Source of the DNA: Clostridium sp. AWRP
Lineage (GTDB): Bacteria > Bacillota > Clostridia > Clostridiales > Clostridiaceae
DNA length: 64,000 nt
Direction: 5' to 3'
Assembly (NCBI RefSeq): GCF_004006395.2
Contig: NZ_CP029758.2
Coordinates: forward strand, 4,154,001 to 4,218,000
Part shown: piece by piece, positions 18,432 to 27,730 of the stretch
Layout of the letters: each line of letters opens with the position of its first letter
Numbering within the stretch: position 1 is the first letter of the stretch
Notes under the pieces: model-generated
The model's database searches: none
What the model saw: only the letters and a program-made list of their open reading frames with translations
Told to the model about the DNA's origin: nothing
Translations under genes and position numbers: made by a program

Positions 18432-18465
18432 TACTAAATAACATTTAACATATTACGTGTATATC

Positions 18466-18497
18466 AAAAGGTCATATTGACTACAATATGACCTTTT
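18466..18497. terminator. Bidirectional terminator between germination operon and smpB
   Basis: Perfect 14-base-pair hairpin, AAAAGGTCATATTG with CAATATGACCTTTT and a 4-base loop. T-runs flank both sides, so it can end both the plus-strand ger operon and the converging smpB unit. Confidence 0.88.
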
Positions 18498-18508
18498 AAC
18501 TATTTTAT

Positions 18509-18982
18509 CTAATATTTAGATCTTTCTTTCATTTGCCTGTCTATATCTCTTTTAGCAGCTCTCTCCAGCATTGTATTTCTTTTATCGTAGTTTTTCTTTC
18601 CCTTTGCTACTGCTAAATTTACTTTTACCCTACCATATTTAAGATAAAGAGACATTGGCACAAGAGTATATCCCTGTTGGGCTGTATATTGCTGCAATTT
18701 AATTATCTCATTTTTATGAAGAAGTAATTTTCTATTTCTTAAGGGATCCTTATTAAAAATATTTCCTTGTTCATAAGGACTAATATGCATATTACATATA
18801 AATATCTCACCATTTCTTATTTCAGCATAGCTATCTTTTAAGTTACATTTACCTGCTCTTATAGATTTAACTTCTGTTCCAACCAGTTCTATTCCAGCTT
18901 CCATGGATTCTTCAATAAAATAATCATGCCTTGCCTTTCTATTTTCTGCAAGAGTCTTATTACTAGACTTTTTATTAGTCAA
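18509..18982 (-). CDS. smpB: SsrA-binding protein SmpB
   Basis: SmpB binds tmRNA and brings it to stalled ribosomes for trans-translation. The 157-residue protein shows LAENRKARHDYFIEE, GIELVGTEVKSIRAGKCNLKDSY and the C-terminal basic tail GKKNYDKRNTMLERAAKRDIDRQ that inserts into the mRNA channel. The start is a TTG at 18982 behind AGGGG; the nearby ATGs are out of frame and hit stops. It follows rnr, whose product RNase R degrades the released mRNA, a widespread pairing. The tmRNA gene ssrA often lies next door but is not visible here. Confidence 0.95.
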   Translation of the reverse strand: MTNKKSSNKTLAENRKARHDYFIEESMEAGIELVGTEVKSIRAGKCNLKDSYAEIRNGEIFICNMHISPYEQGNIFNKDPLRNRKLLLHKNEIIKLQQYTAQQGYTLVPMSLYLKYGRVKVNLAVAKGKKNYDKRNTMLERAAKRDIDRQMKERSKY

Positions 18983-19015
18983 AGCATCCCATCCCCTTTC
19001 ATAACGTCTGTTTAC

Positions 19016-21154
19016 CTAGTCCCCATTTTCTTCATCATCTATTTCCTTTACCACTTCAAAATATATCTCATGAGCGAACATATCAACTTTTAATACTCGA
19101 ATTTTTATCTCATCACCTAATTTATAAATGTTTCTATTTCTCTCCCCTACAAGGCTTAAATGTTTTTCATCATATACATAGTAGTCATCTTCCAAAGTAC
19201 TCATGTGAACTAATCCTTCTATCGTATTTGGAAGTTCTACAAACATTCCGAAATTAGTAACTGAAGATATTATTCCTTCAAATTCTTCCCCTATTCTTTT
19301 ACTCATATATTCCGCCTTTTTAAGATCATCTACTTCTCTTTCAGCGTCTTGAGCAACTCTTTCCATTTCAGAAGATTGTTTTGCAGCATAGTCTACTTCT
19401 TTTACCAATGTTTTTATTCTATTATCAGTTAACCTGCCGTTTATAAATTCTTTAATAATTCTATGAATAATTAAGTCAGGGTATCTTCTTATAGGCGATG
19501 TAAAATGGCAGTAGTATCTAGCTGCCAACCCAAAATGGCCCACACACTCCGATGAATATCTGGCCTGTTTCATAGAACGGAGCAGCAAAGTACTCACTAC
19601 AATCTCTTCTTTTTTACCTTTTACCTTTTCTACAATATCCTGTAATGCTTTAGGATGGACTTCCTGTCCCCATTTTATCACATATCCTAAATTATGTACA
19701 AACTCATTAAAATGCATTAATTTTTCCTCATCAGGGTCTTCATGTATCCTATATACAAAAGGTAAATTGGTCCAAAACATATGCTCAGCTATAGTTTCAT
19801 TACACACTAACATAAACTCTTCTATTATCCTGTTAGATATTCCTCTTTCATAAGGCTCAATCTTTACAGGCACACCTAAGTCATCTAAAATTATCTTGCA
19901 TTCTTGAAAGTCAAAATCTATAGCTCCTCTTGTCATTCTCCTTTTATTTAAAATTTTACACAACTCTTCCATCAAATTAAATGTATCCACTAAATAACTA
20001 TACTTTTCCATAGTCTCAGCATCTTTATCTCTTAGTATCTTTGTTACGTCAGTATAAGTCATCCTCTCATTGCTTCTAATTACACTTTCCACAACATTAT
20101 GCTGTACTACTTTGCCAGTTTTATCTATTTCCATGAGACAACTCAATGTTAGTCTATCCGTATTAGGATTTAAACTACAAATACCATTTGAAAGTTTCTT
20201 AGGAAGCATAGGTATAACTCTATCTATAAGATAAACAGAAGTTCCTCTCTTTAATGCCTCTTTATCTAATGGATTTTTCTCCCTTACATAGTTGGATACG
20301 TCGGCTATATGGACACCTAGAGAGTAATTTCCATTTGGCAATTTACTTAAGGATATAGCATCATCTAGATCCTTAGCATCTTCTCCATCTATTGTAACTG
20401 TAAGTAAATCCCTTAAATCAGTTCTTCTATCATACTCTTCTTTTGGAATTTCTTCAGGTATATTTTCAACATATTGCTGAACTTTTATAGGAAACTCTTC
20501 CGGTAAATTATTCTTTTTTATTATGGTCAATATGTCTATGCCCTTTTCTCCTTTTTTGCCTAATATGTTTATTATCTTCCCCTCTGGATTTCTTCTTTTT
20601 TCAGGCCACTCAGTTATTTCTGCAACTACCACATCACCTGTTTGAGCATTTTTTCTACATTCCTTAGGTATAAATATATCTTGATATATTCGCTTTTCTT
20701 CTGGTACCACAAATCCAAAATTTGTACTGTCTTCAAACGTGCCTATAACTACTTTATTGGCTCTTTCTAATACTCTTATAATTTCCCCTTCACATTTTTT
20801 ACCCTTATCTTCCATTTTCGTTATTTTTACTACTACTTTATCACCATTCATGGCGCCATTTAAATAGGAAGATGGTACAAATACATCTGCTCCTTCATTC
20901 TCTGGTATAACAAAACCATATCCTTTTTGATGTCCTTGAAACTTGCCTGTTACAAGTCCCATTCTATCCGGTATTCCATATCTTTTTCTGCGTGTTTTAA
21001 CTACCAATCCTTCCTTTTCCAAATCATCCAATACCTTTTTAAAATCTTTTGCTTCAGCCTTTGTTACAGAAAATATACCCTCTAATTCTCTTATATTCAT
21101 AGGCTTATAAGCCTGCTCTTCCATAAAATTTATAATTACTTCTTTTATATTCAT
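19016..21154 (-). CDS. rnr: Ribonuclease R
   Basis: Processive 3'-5' exoribonuclease of the RNB family, 712 residues. Order: N-terminal winged-helix segment, cold-shock domains (KGYGFVIPENEGADVFVP near 78), RNB catalytic domain with DGEDAKDLDDAI near residue 256 carrying the metal-binding aspartates, and a C-terminal S1 domain (FEGIISSVTNFGMFVELPN near 625). It ends in a short acidic tail. AGGTGG precedes the ATG. Transcribed with smpB, with which it works in ribosome rescue and mRNA decay. Confidence 0.95.
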   Translation of the reverse strand: MNIKEVIINFMEEQAYKPMNIRELEGIFSVTKAEAKDFKKVLDDLEKEGLVVKTRRKRYGIPDRMGLVTGKFQGHQKGYGFVIPENEGADVFVPSSYLNGAMNGDKVVVKITKMEDKGKKCEGEIIRVLERANKVVIGTFEDSTNFGFVVPEEKRIYQDIFIPKECRKNAQTGDVVVAEITEWPEKRRNPEGKIINILGKKGEKGIDILTIIKKNNLPEEFPIKVQQYVENIPEEIPKEEYDRRTDLRDLLTVTIDGEDAKDLDDAISLSKLPNGNYSLGVHIADVSNYVREKNPLDKEALKRGTSVYLIDRVIPMLPKKLSNGICSLNPNTDRLTLSCLMEIDKTGKVVQHNVVESVIRSNERMTYTDVTKILRDKDAETMEKYSYLVDTFNLMEELCKILNKRRMTRGAIDFDFQECKIILDDLGVPVKIEPYERGISNRIIEEFMLVCNETIAEHMFWTNLPFVYRIHEDPDEEKLMHFNEFVHNLGYVIKWGQEVHPKALQDIVEKVKGKKEEIVVSTLLLRSMKQARYSSECVGHFGLAARYYCHFTSPIRRYPDLIIHRIIKEFINGRLTDNRIKTLVKEVDYAAKQSSEMERVAQDAEREVDDLKKAEYMSKRIGEEFEGIISSVTNFGMFVELPNTIEGLVHMSTLEDDYYVYDEKHLSLVGERNRNIYKLGDEIKIRVLKVDMFAHEIYFEVVKEIDDEENGD

Positions 21155-21279
21155 TTTTTCACCACCTACTATTATCTTAACTTAAATATGGTAAAAATAT
21201 TCAATATTACCCAGATTATTTATTTATAAAAAAATAAATAGAGCAACATATACCCTATTTATACAAACTGCTATCTAAA

Positions 21280-21513
21280 TTACTTTATGAAATTTTGCAC
21301 TACACATATAATTGCAAATAGTATAGCTAGTATAACAGTCATTCTTACTAACATTGCTTCTGAAGTCCTTGATTTATTTCTTGAATAAAAGCTTTCACCT
21401 GATCCACCAGATATAAGTCCACTCAACCCATTAGTTTTACCTGGCTGTATCAGCACAACTGCTACAAGCATAATTCCAATTATCAGTTGTAAAATTACTA
21501 AAAAAATGTGCAT
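21280..21513 (-). CDS. secG: Protein translocase subunit SecG
   Basis: A 77-residue SecG: two hydrophobic helices (about 3-22 and 54-75) around the conserved LIQPGKTNGLSGLISGGSG loop. It is part of the SecYEG channel in the cell membrane. AGGAGGAAATTACCT precedes the ATG. Placement between eno and rnr is common in Firmicutes. A strong terminator lies between eno and secG, so secG-rnr-smpB probably has its own promoter. Confidence 0.95.
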   Translation of the reverse strand: MHIFLVILQLIIGIMLVAVVLIQPGKTNGLSGLISGGSGESFYSRNKSRTSEAMLVRMTVILAILFAIICVVQNFIK

Positions 21514-21601
21514 AGGTAATTTCCTCCTACATATTGCATTTTAAATTAACACATATACTATATTAACATATGTATCTAATAATTTCAATTTACTATTTTT
21601 T

Positions 21602-21626
21602 AAAAACCCGGTGTTTTTACACCGGG
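21602..21626 (-). terminator. Intrinsic terminator after eno
   Basis: On the minus strand CCCGGTGT-AAAA-ACACCGGG (8 perfect pairs) followed by TTTTTA, seven bases after the enolase stop. It closes the glycolytic operon. Confidence 0.9.
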
Positions 21627-21632
21627 CCCTTT

Positions 21633-22931
21633 TTACTTTCTGTTTAGATTGTAAAATGCATCTAATCCTCTGTACTCAGCTACTTCTCCTAGTTCTTCTT
21701 CTATTCTTAGAAGTTGATTATACTTTGCAACTCTTTCACTTCTTGCTGGTGCACCAGTTTTAATCTGTCCTGCATTTACTGCTACTACTAAATCAGCTAT
21801 TGTAGTATCTTCTGTCTCACCTGACCTATGTGATACAACTGCAGTATAGCCTGCTCTCTCTGCCATCTCTATAGCATTTAATGTCTCTGTAAGAGTTCCT
21901 ATTTGGTTTAATTTTATAAGTATAGAATTGGCAACTTTTTTATCTATACCTTTTTTCAATCTTTCTGTATTAGTTACAAAGAGGTCATCGCCTACTAACT
22001 GAATTTTATCTCCTAGCTTTTCAGTTAATAATGCCCATCCTTCCCAATCTTCTTCTGCCATACCATCTTCTAAGGAGATTATAGGATATTTGTTTGCAAT
22101 ATCTACATAGAAATCTACCATTTCTGCAGGAGTTAAAACTTTGCCTTCTCCATTTAAATTGTATTTTCCATCTTCATAAAATTCTGATGAAGCAGGATCT
22201 AATGCTATAAATATATCTTTTCCTGGAGTATATCCAGCCTTTTCTATAGCTTCAACTATTACCTGTATAGCCTCTTCATTTGATTTTAGATTTGGAGCAA
22301 ATCCACCTTCATCACCTACACCAGTGTCATAACTCTTGGATTTCAAAAGTGACTTCAATGTGTGGTAAACTTCAGAACTCATTCTAAGAGCTTCACTAAA
22401 ACTTGGAGCGCCTGCAGGCATTATCATAAATTCCTGAAGATCTACATTATTATCAGCATGTTTTCCACCATTTAGTATGTTCATCATTGGAACTGGAAGA
22501 ACTTTTGCGTTTACTCCACCTATATATTGATATAAGCTTAGTCCCAAATATTCAGCAGCTGCTCTTGCACAAGCAAGTGATACACCTAATGTAGCATTAG
22601 CACCTAACTTAGCCTTATTTTTTGTGCCATCAAGTTCTATCATTGTCTTGTCTATAAGCACTTGATCAAATACATTCATTCCTATAAGTTCTTCTGCTAC
22701 GTAATTATTTATATTGTCAATAGCCTTCAAAACACCTTTTCCCTTATATTTTTCAGTATCTCCATCCCTAAGTTCTACAGCTTCAAATGCTCCTGTAGAT
22801 GCGCCAGAAGGTACTGCTGATCTGCCTACAGTTCCATCTTCTAATACAACCTCTACCTCTACAGTTGGATTTGATCTTGAATCAAGGATTTGTCTTGCCA
22901 TTACATCTACTATTTCTATATAATTTTTCAT
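21633..22931 (-). CDS. eno: Enolase
   Basis: Converts 2-phosphoglycerate to phosphoenolpyruvate. The 432-residue protein shows ILDSRSNPTVEVEV, GDEGGFAPNL, LEDGMAEEDWEGW and SHRSGETEDTTIADL, with the Mg2+ and catalytic residues in place. Last gene of the glycolytic run. The best ribosome-site sequence (GGGAG, 22968-22972) is 36 bases before the ATG, and a small hairpin, AACCG with CGGTT at 22939-22961, lies between; folding would shorten the gap to usable spacing. Confidence 0.96.
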   Translation of the reverse strand: MKNYIEIVDVMARQILDSRSNPTVEVEVVLEDGTVGRSAVPSGASTGAFEAVELRDGDTEKYKGKGVLKAIDNINNYVAEELIGMNVFDQVLIDKTMIELDGTKNKAKLGANATLGVSLACARAAAEYLGLSLYQYIGGVNAKVLPVPMMNILNGGKHADNNVDLQEFMIMPAGAPSFSEALRMSSEVYHTLKSLLKSKSYDTGVGDEGGFAPNLKSNEEAIQVIVEAIEKAGYTPGKDIFIALDPASSEFYEDGKYNLNGEGKVLTPAEMVDFYVDIANKYPIISLEDGMAEEDWEGWALLTEKLGDKIQLVGDDLFVTNTERLKKGIDKKVANSILIKLNQIGTLTETLNAIEMAERAGYTAVVSHRSGETEDTTIADLVVAVNAGQIKTGAPARSERVAKYNQLLRIEEELGEVAEYRGLDAFYNLNRK

Positions 22932-23025
22932 AAATTCTAACCGCTATGTAAAACAACGGTTTTTTCACTCCCTTCATTTCTTATTTTAATTTTATATACA
23001 TATTTAAAAAATCAGCTAGTTAAGT

Positions 23026-24561
23026 TTAATCTTTTAATATGAGACTTTTACCTGTCATTTCTGAAGGCTTTTCTAGTCCCATAACATCAAGTATTGTAGG
23101 AGAAATATCTGCTAATATGCCATCTTGTCTCAAAGGTTTTGAGTTATTTGATACAAATAAAAATGGTACTTCATTTGTAGTATGTGCTGTCATAGGATTT
23201 CCTGTAGAATAATTTGTCATTTGCTCACAATTTCCATGATCTGCTGTTATAAATACTATTCCATCCTTTTCTAAAACTTCATCTACAATCTTACCCAAAC
23301 ATTCATCTACTGCTTCTACTGCTTTTTTTGCAGCCTCAAATTTTCCTGTATGACCTACCATATCAGGATTAGCAAAATTTAATATTATAGTATCATATTT
23401 ATCTTGATTTAATTCATTTAATACTTCACTTGTTACCTCTCTAGCACTCATTTCTGGCTTTAAATCATAAGTGGCAACTTTAGGTGAAGGAATGAGATCT
23501 CTATCTTCATTTTCATTTGGTTTTTCAACTCCACCATTAAAGAAAAAAGTTACATGAGCATATTTCTCAGTTTCTGCTATTCTAAGTTGTCTCTTTCCTT
23601 TACTACTGAGATACTCTCCCAATGTATTTTTATGTAGTTGATTTTTAAAGGCTACATCCACATTTTCCAGAGTAGAATCATATTGTGTCATAGTTACAAA
23701 CTCAATATTTAAATTATTTCTTTTAAATCCTTTAAACACCTTATCATTTATAGCTCGTGTAAGCTGTCTTGCCCTATCAGGTCTAAAATTAAAAAATATT
23801 ACAGAATCTTCATCTTTTATAGTAGCAATTGGATTTCCACGTTCTTCAATTACTGTTGGAATTATAAATTCATCGGTCTTACCCTCTTCATAGGAATTTT
23901 GAACTGCTTCCAGGGCACTCTTTGCTTTTTTCCCTTGACCATATACAAGTGCATTATATGCAAGCTCCACCCTTTCCCATCTATTGTCTCTGTCCATAGC
24001 ATAGTACCTTCCCGATACTGTTGCTATCTCTCCAATTCCTATTTGCTTTATGTAACTTTCCATATCTTTTATATAGGATCCAGCAGAAGAAGGAGGTACA
24101 TCTCTTCCATCAGTAAAAGCATGAATATATACGTCCTCTAGACCTTTTTCCTTGGCTAATTTAAGAAGTCCTTTCAAATGGTCCGTGTGAGAATGTACAC
24201 CACCTGGTGATAAAAGTCCCAAAAGATGGAGGGATGAATTATTTTTAAGACAGTTATCCATAGCTTTATTTAGAGCTTCATTTTTGAAAAAATCCCTTTC
24301 TTCTATGGACTTTGTAATTCTAGTCAGTGCTTGATACACAATTCTTCCTGCACCTATATTTAGATGTCCAACTTCAGAATTGCCCATCTGTCCTTCTGGA
24401 AGACCTACACTTAATCCACTAGCTCCTAACTCAGTATGAGGATAATTTTTATAGTATTTATCAAAATTAGGTTTATGGGCTGCTTTAATTGCATTTCCCT
24501 CTGTTTTTTCAGATATTCCAAAACCATCTAATATCATAAGCATTACTGGTTTCTTTTTCAT
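23026..24561 (-). CDS. gpmI: 2,3-bisphosphoglycerate-independent phosphoglycerate mutase
   Basis: Mn2+-dependent phosphoglycerate mutase, 511 residues, of the alkaline-phosphatase superfamily. The catalytic serine is in GNSEVGHLNIGAGR near residue 60; metal ligands are in DGFG near the start and in NPDMVGHTG and ITADHGNCEQM near the C-terminus. The start is set at 24561, 5 bases after GGAGG; an in-frame TTG at 24573 overlaps the ribosome site. It follows tpiA by 25 bases in the glycolytic operon. Mn-dependent mutases of this kind are pH sensitive and suit spore metabolism. Confidence 0.95.
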   Translation of the reverse strand: MKKKPVMLMILDGFGISEKTEGNAIKAAHKPNFDKYYKNYPHTELGASGLSVGLPEGQMGNSEVGHLNIGAGRIVYQALTRITKSIEERDFFKNEALNKAMDNCLKNNSSLHLLGLLSPGGVHSHTDHLKGLLKLAKEKGLEDVYIHAFTDGRDVPPSSAGSYIKDMESYIKQIGIGEIATVSGRYYAMDRDNRWERVELAYNALVYGQGKKAKSALEAVQNSYEEGKTDEFIIPTVIEERGNPIATIKDEDSVIFFNFRPDRARQLTRAINDKVFKGFKRNNLNIEFVTMTQYDSTLENVDVAFKNQLHKNTLGEYLSSKGKRQLRIAETEKYAHVTFFFNGGVEKPNENEDRDLIPSPKVATYDLKPEMSAREVTSEVLNELNQDKYDTIILNFANPDMVGHTGKFEAAKKAVEAVDECLGKIVDEVLEKDGIVFITADHGNCEQMTNYSTGNPMTAHTTNEVPFLFVSNNSKPLRQDGILADISPTILDVMGLEKPSEMTGKSLILKD

Positions 24562-24586
24562 CTTTTCCTCCAAAATACAATAAAAT

Positions 24587-25333
24587 TTAGTAATTAACTA
24601 TTTTTGCAAAGTCTTCTGACTTTAAGCTGGCTCCTCCAACTAACGCTCCATCTATATCTGACTGTGCCATCTGAGCTTTAATTGTAGCCGGTTTCACAGA
24701 ACCACCATATTGAATTCTTGTTTTCTCCGCTGTTTCCCTGCCATACATTTTGGCAATTACACTTCTAATATAAGCTATAGTATCATTTGCCTGTTTGTCT
24801 GTAGCAGTTTTTCCCGTACCTATAGCCCATATTGGTTCGTATGCCACAACTAATTTTTCCACCTGACTTTTTTCAAGTCCTGCAAGATCAATCTTTATCT
24901 GTTTCCCTAAAACTTCTTCTGTTACATCTGATTCTCTTTCTTCTAAAGTCTCTCCACAACAAACTATAGGGTTTATATCGTATGCAAAAGCTTTTTTCAC
25001 TTTTTTATTAATTGACTCGTCTGTCTCATTGAAATATTGTCTTCTTTCACTGTGCCCAATTATTACAAAATCTATTCCAATATCCTTAAGCATATTAGGA
25101 GCTACTTCTCCAGTATACGCTCCATTTTCTTCATAGTGCATATTTTGTGCTCCTACTTTTATGTTACTTCCCTTTACTGCTTTGACAACTGCATCTAAAC
25201 AAACATAAGGAGGACATACAACTACATCGCATTTCGCATCACTTACTAGAGGTTTTAACTCTTCAACTAACTTCAGTGCTTCAGTTACAGTTTTATTCAT
25301 TTTCCAATTTCCAGCTATTATTGCCTTTCTCAT
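24587..25333 (-). CDS. tpiA: Triose-phosphate isomerase
   Basis: A 248-residue TIM barrel interconverting dihydroxyacetone phosphate and glyceraldehyde 3-phosphate. GNWKMN near residue 8 carries the lysine, GHSERR near 94 the histidine, and AYEPIWAIGTGKTAT near 164 the catalytic glutamate and flexible loop. GGGGAGGTAATTTAT precedes the ATG. Directly after pgk in the operon. Confidence 0.96.
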   Translation of the reverse strand: MRKAIIAGNWKMNKTVTEALKLVEELKPLVSDAKCDVVVCPPYVCLDAVVKAVKGSNIKVGAQNMHYEENGAYTGEVAPNMLKDIGIDFVIIGHSERRQYFNETDESINKKVKKAFAYDINPIVCCGETLEERESDVTEEVLGKQIKIDLAGLEKSQVEKLVVAYEPIWAIGTGKTATDKQANDTIAYIRSVIAKMYGRETAEKTRIQYGGSVKPATIKAQMAQSDIDGALVGGASLKSEDFAKIVNY

Positions 25334-25354
25334 ATAAATTACCTCCCCTTATTT

Positions 25355-26551
25355 CTATTTATCATTTAAAGCTGCTATTCCTGGCAGCTCTTTTCCCTCT
25401 AAGAACTCAAGAGAAGCTCCTCCGCCTGTAGATATATGGGTCATCTTATCTCCAAAACCAAGTTGATTTACAGCTGCAGCGCTATCTCCACCACCTATGA
25501 TTGTAGTTGCTTTAGATTCAGCCATTGCTTTAGCTACAGCAAAAGTACCCTTGGCAAAGTTTTCAAACTCAAATACTCCCATAGGTCCATTCCATACTAC
25601 AGTTTTTGCATCTTTTATAGCTTCTTCATATAGCTTAGAGGTTTTTGGTCCAATATCAAGTCCCATATAACCATCTTTTATATCTACTCCATCTGTAACT
25701 ATAGGGTTTGCATTTGCATCAAATTTATCTGCTATTACAGTATCTATAGGTAAAAGTAACTTTACTCCTTGGGCTTTTGCCTTACCTATCATCTGTCTGG
25801 CATACTCCAATTTATCCTCTTCTAGCAGAGAAGTTCCTATAGAGTGACCTTCAGCTTTTGAAAAAGTATAACTCATTCCTCCTCCAATTATAAGGGTATC
25901 TACCTTTTCAAGCAAATTATTTATTACATTAATTTTATCAGAAACCTTAGCACCACCTAATATAGCAATAAATGGTCTTGTTGGGTCTTCTACTGCATTT
26001 CCTAAAAATTTAAGTTCTTTTTGAATTAAGTACCCACATACGGCAGTATCCAAAAATTTAGCAACTCCCACAGTAGAACAGTGTGCTCTATGAGCTGAAC
26101 CAAAAGCATCATTTACAAATATTTCAGCAAGGGATGCAAGTTCTTTTGAAAAATTGTCTTCATTTTTAGTTTCTTCTTTTCTATATCTTGTGTTTTCAAG
26201 AAGGACTACATCTCCATTTTTCATATTCTTAACTGCAGTCCTAGCATTTTCTCCTACTACCACATCATCTGCTGCAAATACAACTTCTTTTTTTAAAAGT
26301 TCTGAAAGCCTTTTTGAAACTGGAAGCAGTGACATTTCTGGTTTTGGCTCTCCCTTTGGTTTTCCAAGATGTGAGCAAAGTATAACCTTTGCATTTTTCT
26401 CAAGTAAATATTGTATAGTTGGAAGTGCACCGATAATCCTATTCTCATCTGTTATCTTTCCATCTTTTAGTGGAACATTAAAATCACATCTAACAAGTAC
26501 TCTTTTTCCACTTACATCTACATCCTCAATTGTCTTTTTATTAAAAGCCAT
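25355..26551 (-). CDS. pgk: Phosphoglycerate kinase
   Basis: A 398-residue kinase making ATP from 1,3-bisphosphoglycerate. Signature GKRVLVRCDFNVPL near the start, AHRAHCSTVG, the substrate-site stretch ILGGAKVSDKI and the nucleotide-binding GGGDSAAAV near the C-terminus. The ATG at 26551 is chosen over an in-frame TTG at 26563 that abuts the AAGGAG ribosome site. It is separated from gap by a terminator-like hairpin, which could lower its expression relative to gap. Confidence 0.96.
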   Translation of the reverse strand: MAFNKKTIEDVDVSGKRVLVRCDFNVPLKDGKITDENRIIGALPTIQYLLEKNAKVILCSHLGKPKGEPKPEMSLLPVSKRLSELLKKEVVFAADDVVVGENARTAVKNMKNGDVVLLENTRYRKEETKNEDNFSKELASLAEIFVNDAFGSAHRAHCSTVGVAKFLDTAVCGYLIQKELKFLGNAVEDPTRPFIAILGGAKVSDKINVINNLLEKVDTLIIGGGMSYTFSKAEGHSIGTSLLEEDKLEYARQMIGKAKAQGVKLLLPIDTVIADKFDANANPIVTDGVDIKDGYMGLDIGPKTSKLYEEAIKDAKTVVWNGPMGVFEFENFAKGTFAVAKAMAESKATTIIGGGDSAAAVNQLGFGDKMTHISTGGGASLEFLEGKELPGIAALNDK

Positions 26552-26622
26552 ATCTGTTCCCAACTCCTTTATAAATTTATTTCACGGTAACATTATACAA
26601 CTGATTTTAAAATTATTGTAGT

Positions 26623-26664
26623 AAAAAAGCCCGGCCTCATAGCCAAAACTACAAAACCAGGCCC
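26623..26664 (-). terminator. Terminator-like hairpin between gap and pgk
   Basis: On the minus strand GCCTGG pairs with CCGGGC (one G-U) and is followed by TTTTTT. It lies between gap and pgk inside the glycolytic run. Partial termination here would give more gap than pgk message, or pgk may have its own promoter. Confidence 0.75.
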
Positions 26665-26671
26665 TATAATA

Positions 26672-27679
26672 TTATAGTCTGTCGGCAACGTATTTAGTTA
26701 AATCTGCTAGTCTATTTGAATATCCAAATTCGTTATCATACCAAGCAACAACTTTAACCATGTTTCCACCTATAGCCATAGTTGAAAGTCCATCTACTAT
26801 AGAAGATCTTTCATCTCCTCTATAATCTACAGATACCAAAGGTTCATCACTGTATCCTAATATTCCTTTCATATCAGTTTCAGCAGCTTTTTTGAATGCT
26901 GCATTTACTTCTTCTACTGTTACATCTCTTGAAAGTTCTGCAACTAAATCTGTGCATGATACTGTAGGTGTAGGTACTCTAAGAGAAAATCCATTTAATT
27001 TTCCCTTTAACTGAGGAAGTACAAGTGCAACTGCCTTTGCTGCTCCTGTAGTAGTTGGAATCATAGATTCACAAGCTGCTCTAGCTCTTCTCATATCTCT
27101 ATGAGGAGCATCTAAAAGTCTTTGGTCTCCAGTATATGAATGTACTGTAGTCATAAGTCCCTTTACTATCTTAAATTCTCTATCTAATATTTTAGCAAAT
27201 GGTGCAAGACAGTTTGTAGTACATGATGCATTTGAAATTATATTATGTTTAGAAGCATCATACGTTTCTTCGTTAACTCCCATAACTATTGTTGCATCTT
27301 CGTTCTTAGCTGGAGCAGATATAAGAACCTTTTTAACTGATCCTCCCAAATGTGCATTGGCTTTTGTAGCATCTGTGAAAAGTCCAGTGGATTCTATAAC
27401 TATTTCTGCACCTAATGAATTCCAATCTATATTTTTAGGATCTCTTTCTGCAAATATTTTTATTTCATTTCCATTTACAACTATAGAATTTTCTTTTGCT
27501 TCTACAGTTCCATCAAATCTACCATATAAAGAATCATATTTTAATAAGTGAGCTAATGTTTTTGCATCAGTTAAATCATTGATACCTACAACCTGTAATT
27601 CATTAGCATATCTCTTTACTAATGCTTTAAATACATTCCTTCCTATTCTTCCAAAACCATTAATTCCAACCTTAACCAT
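26672..27679 (-). CDS. gap: Glyceraldehyde-3-phosphate dehydrogenase (type I)
   Basis: NAD-dependent glycolytic dehydrogenase of 335 residues: NGFGRIGRN at the N-terminus for NAD, the catalytic cysteine in SNASCTTNCLAP near residue 151, and DERSSIVDGLSTMAIGGNMVK near 290. AGGAGGAATTATAA precedes the ATG. It directly follows cggR, the repressor gene, as in Bacillus and other clostridia, so its transcription should rise when glycolytic sugar phosphates accumulate. Confidence 0.97.
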   Translation of the reverse strand: MVKVGINGFGRIGRNVFKALVKRYANELQVVGINDLTDAKTLAHLLKYDSLYGRFDGTVEAKENSIVVNGNEIKIFAERDPKNIDWNSLGAEIVIESTGLFTDATKANAHLGGSVKKVLISAPAKNEDATIVMGVNEETYDASKHNIISNASCTTNCLAPFAKILDREFKIVKGLMTTVHSYTGDQRLLDAPHRDMRRARAACESMIPTTTGAAKAVALVLPQLKGKLNGFSLRVPTPTVSCTDLVAELSRDVTVEEVNAAFKKAAETDMKGILGYSDEPLVSVDYRGDERSSIVDGLSTMAIGGNMVKVVAWYDNEFGYSNRLADLTKYVADRL

Positions 27680-27730
27680 TTATAATTCCTCCTAAAAATT
27701 AAATATTTATTTTAACATAATATATTGTGT

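Noticed and set aside
18432..18508. tmRNA (ssrA) next to smpB
   Set aside because: The short gap holds only the bidirectional terminator; no alanine acceptor stem or tag frame is visible.
22962..22990. Leader peptide upstream of eno
   Set aside because: A short frame from GTG or ATG can be read near GGGAG, but spacing to the ribosome site is wrong and it overlaps eno in another frame.
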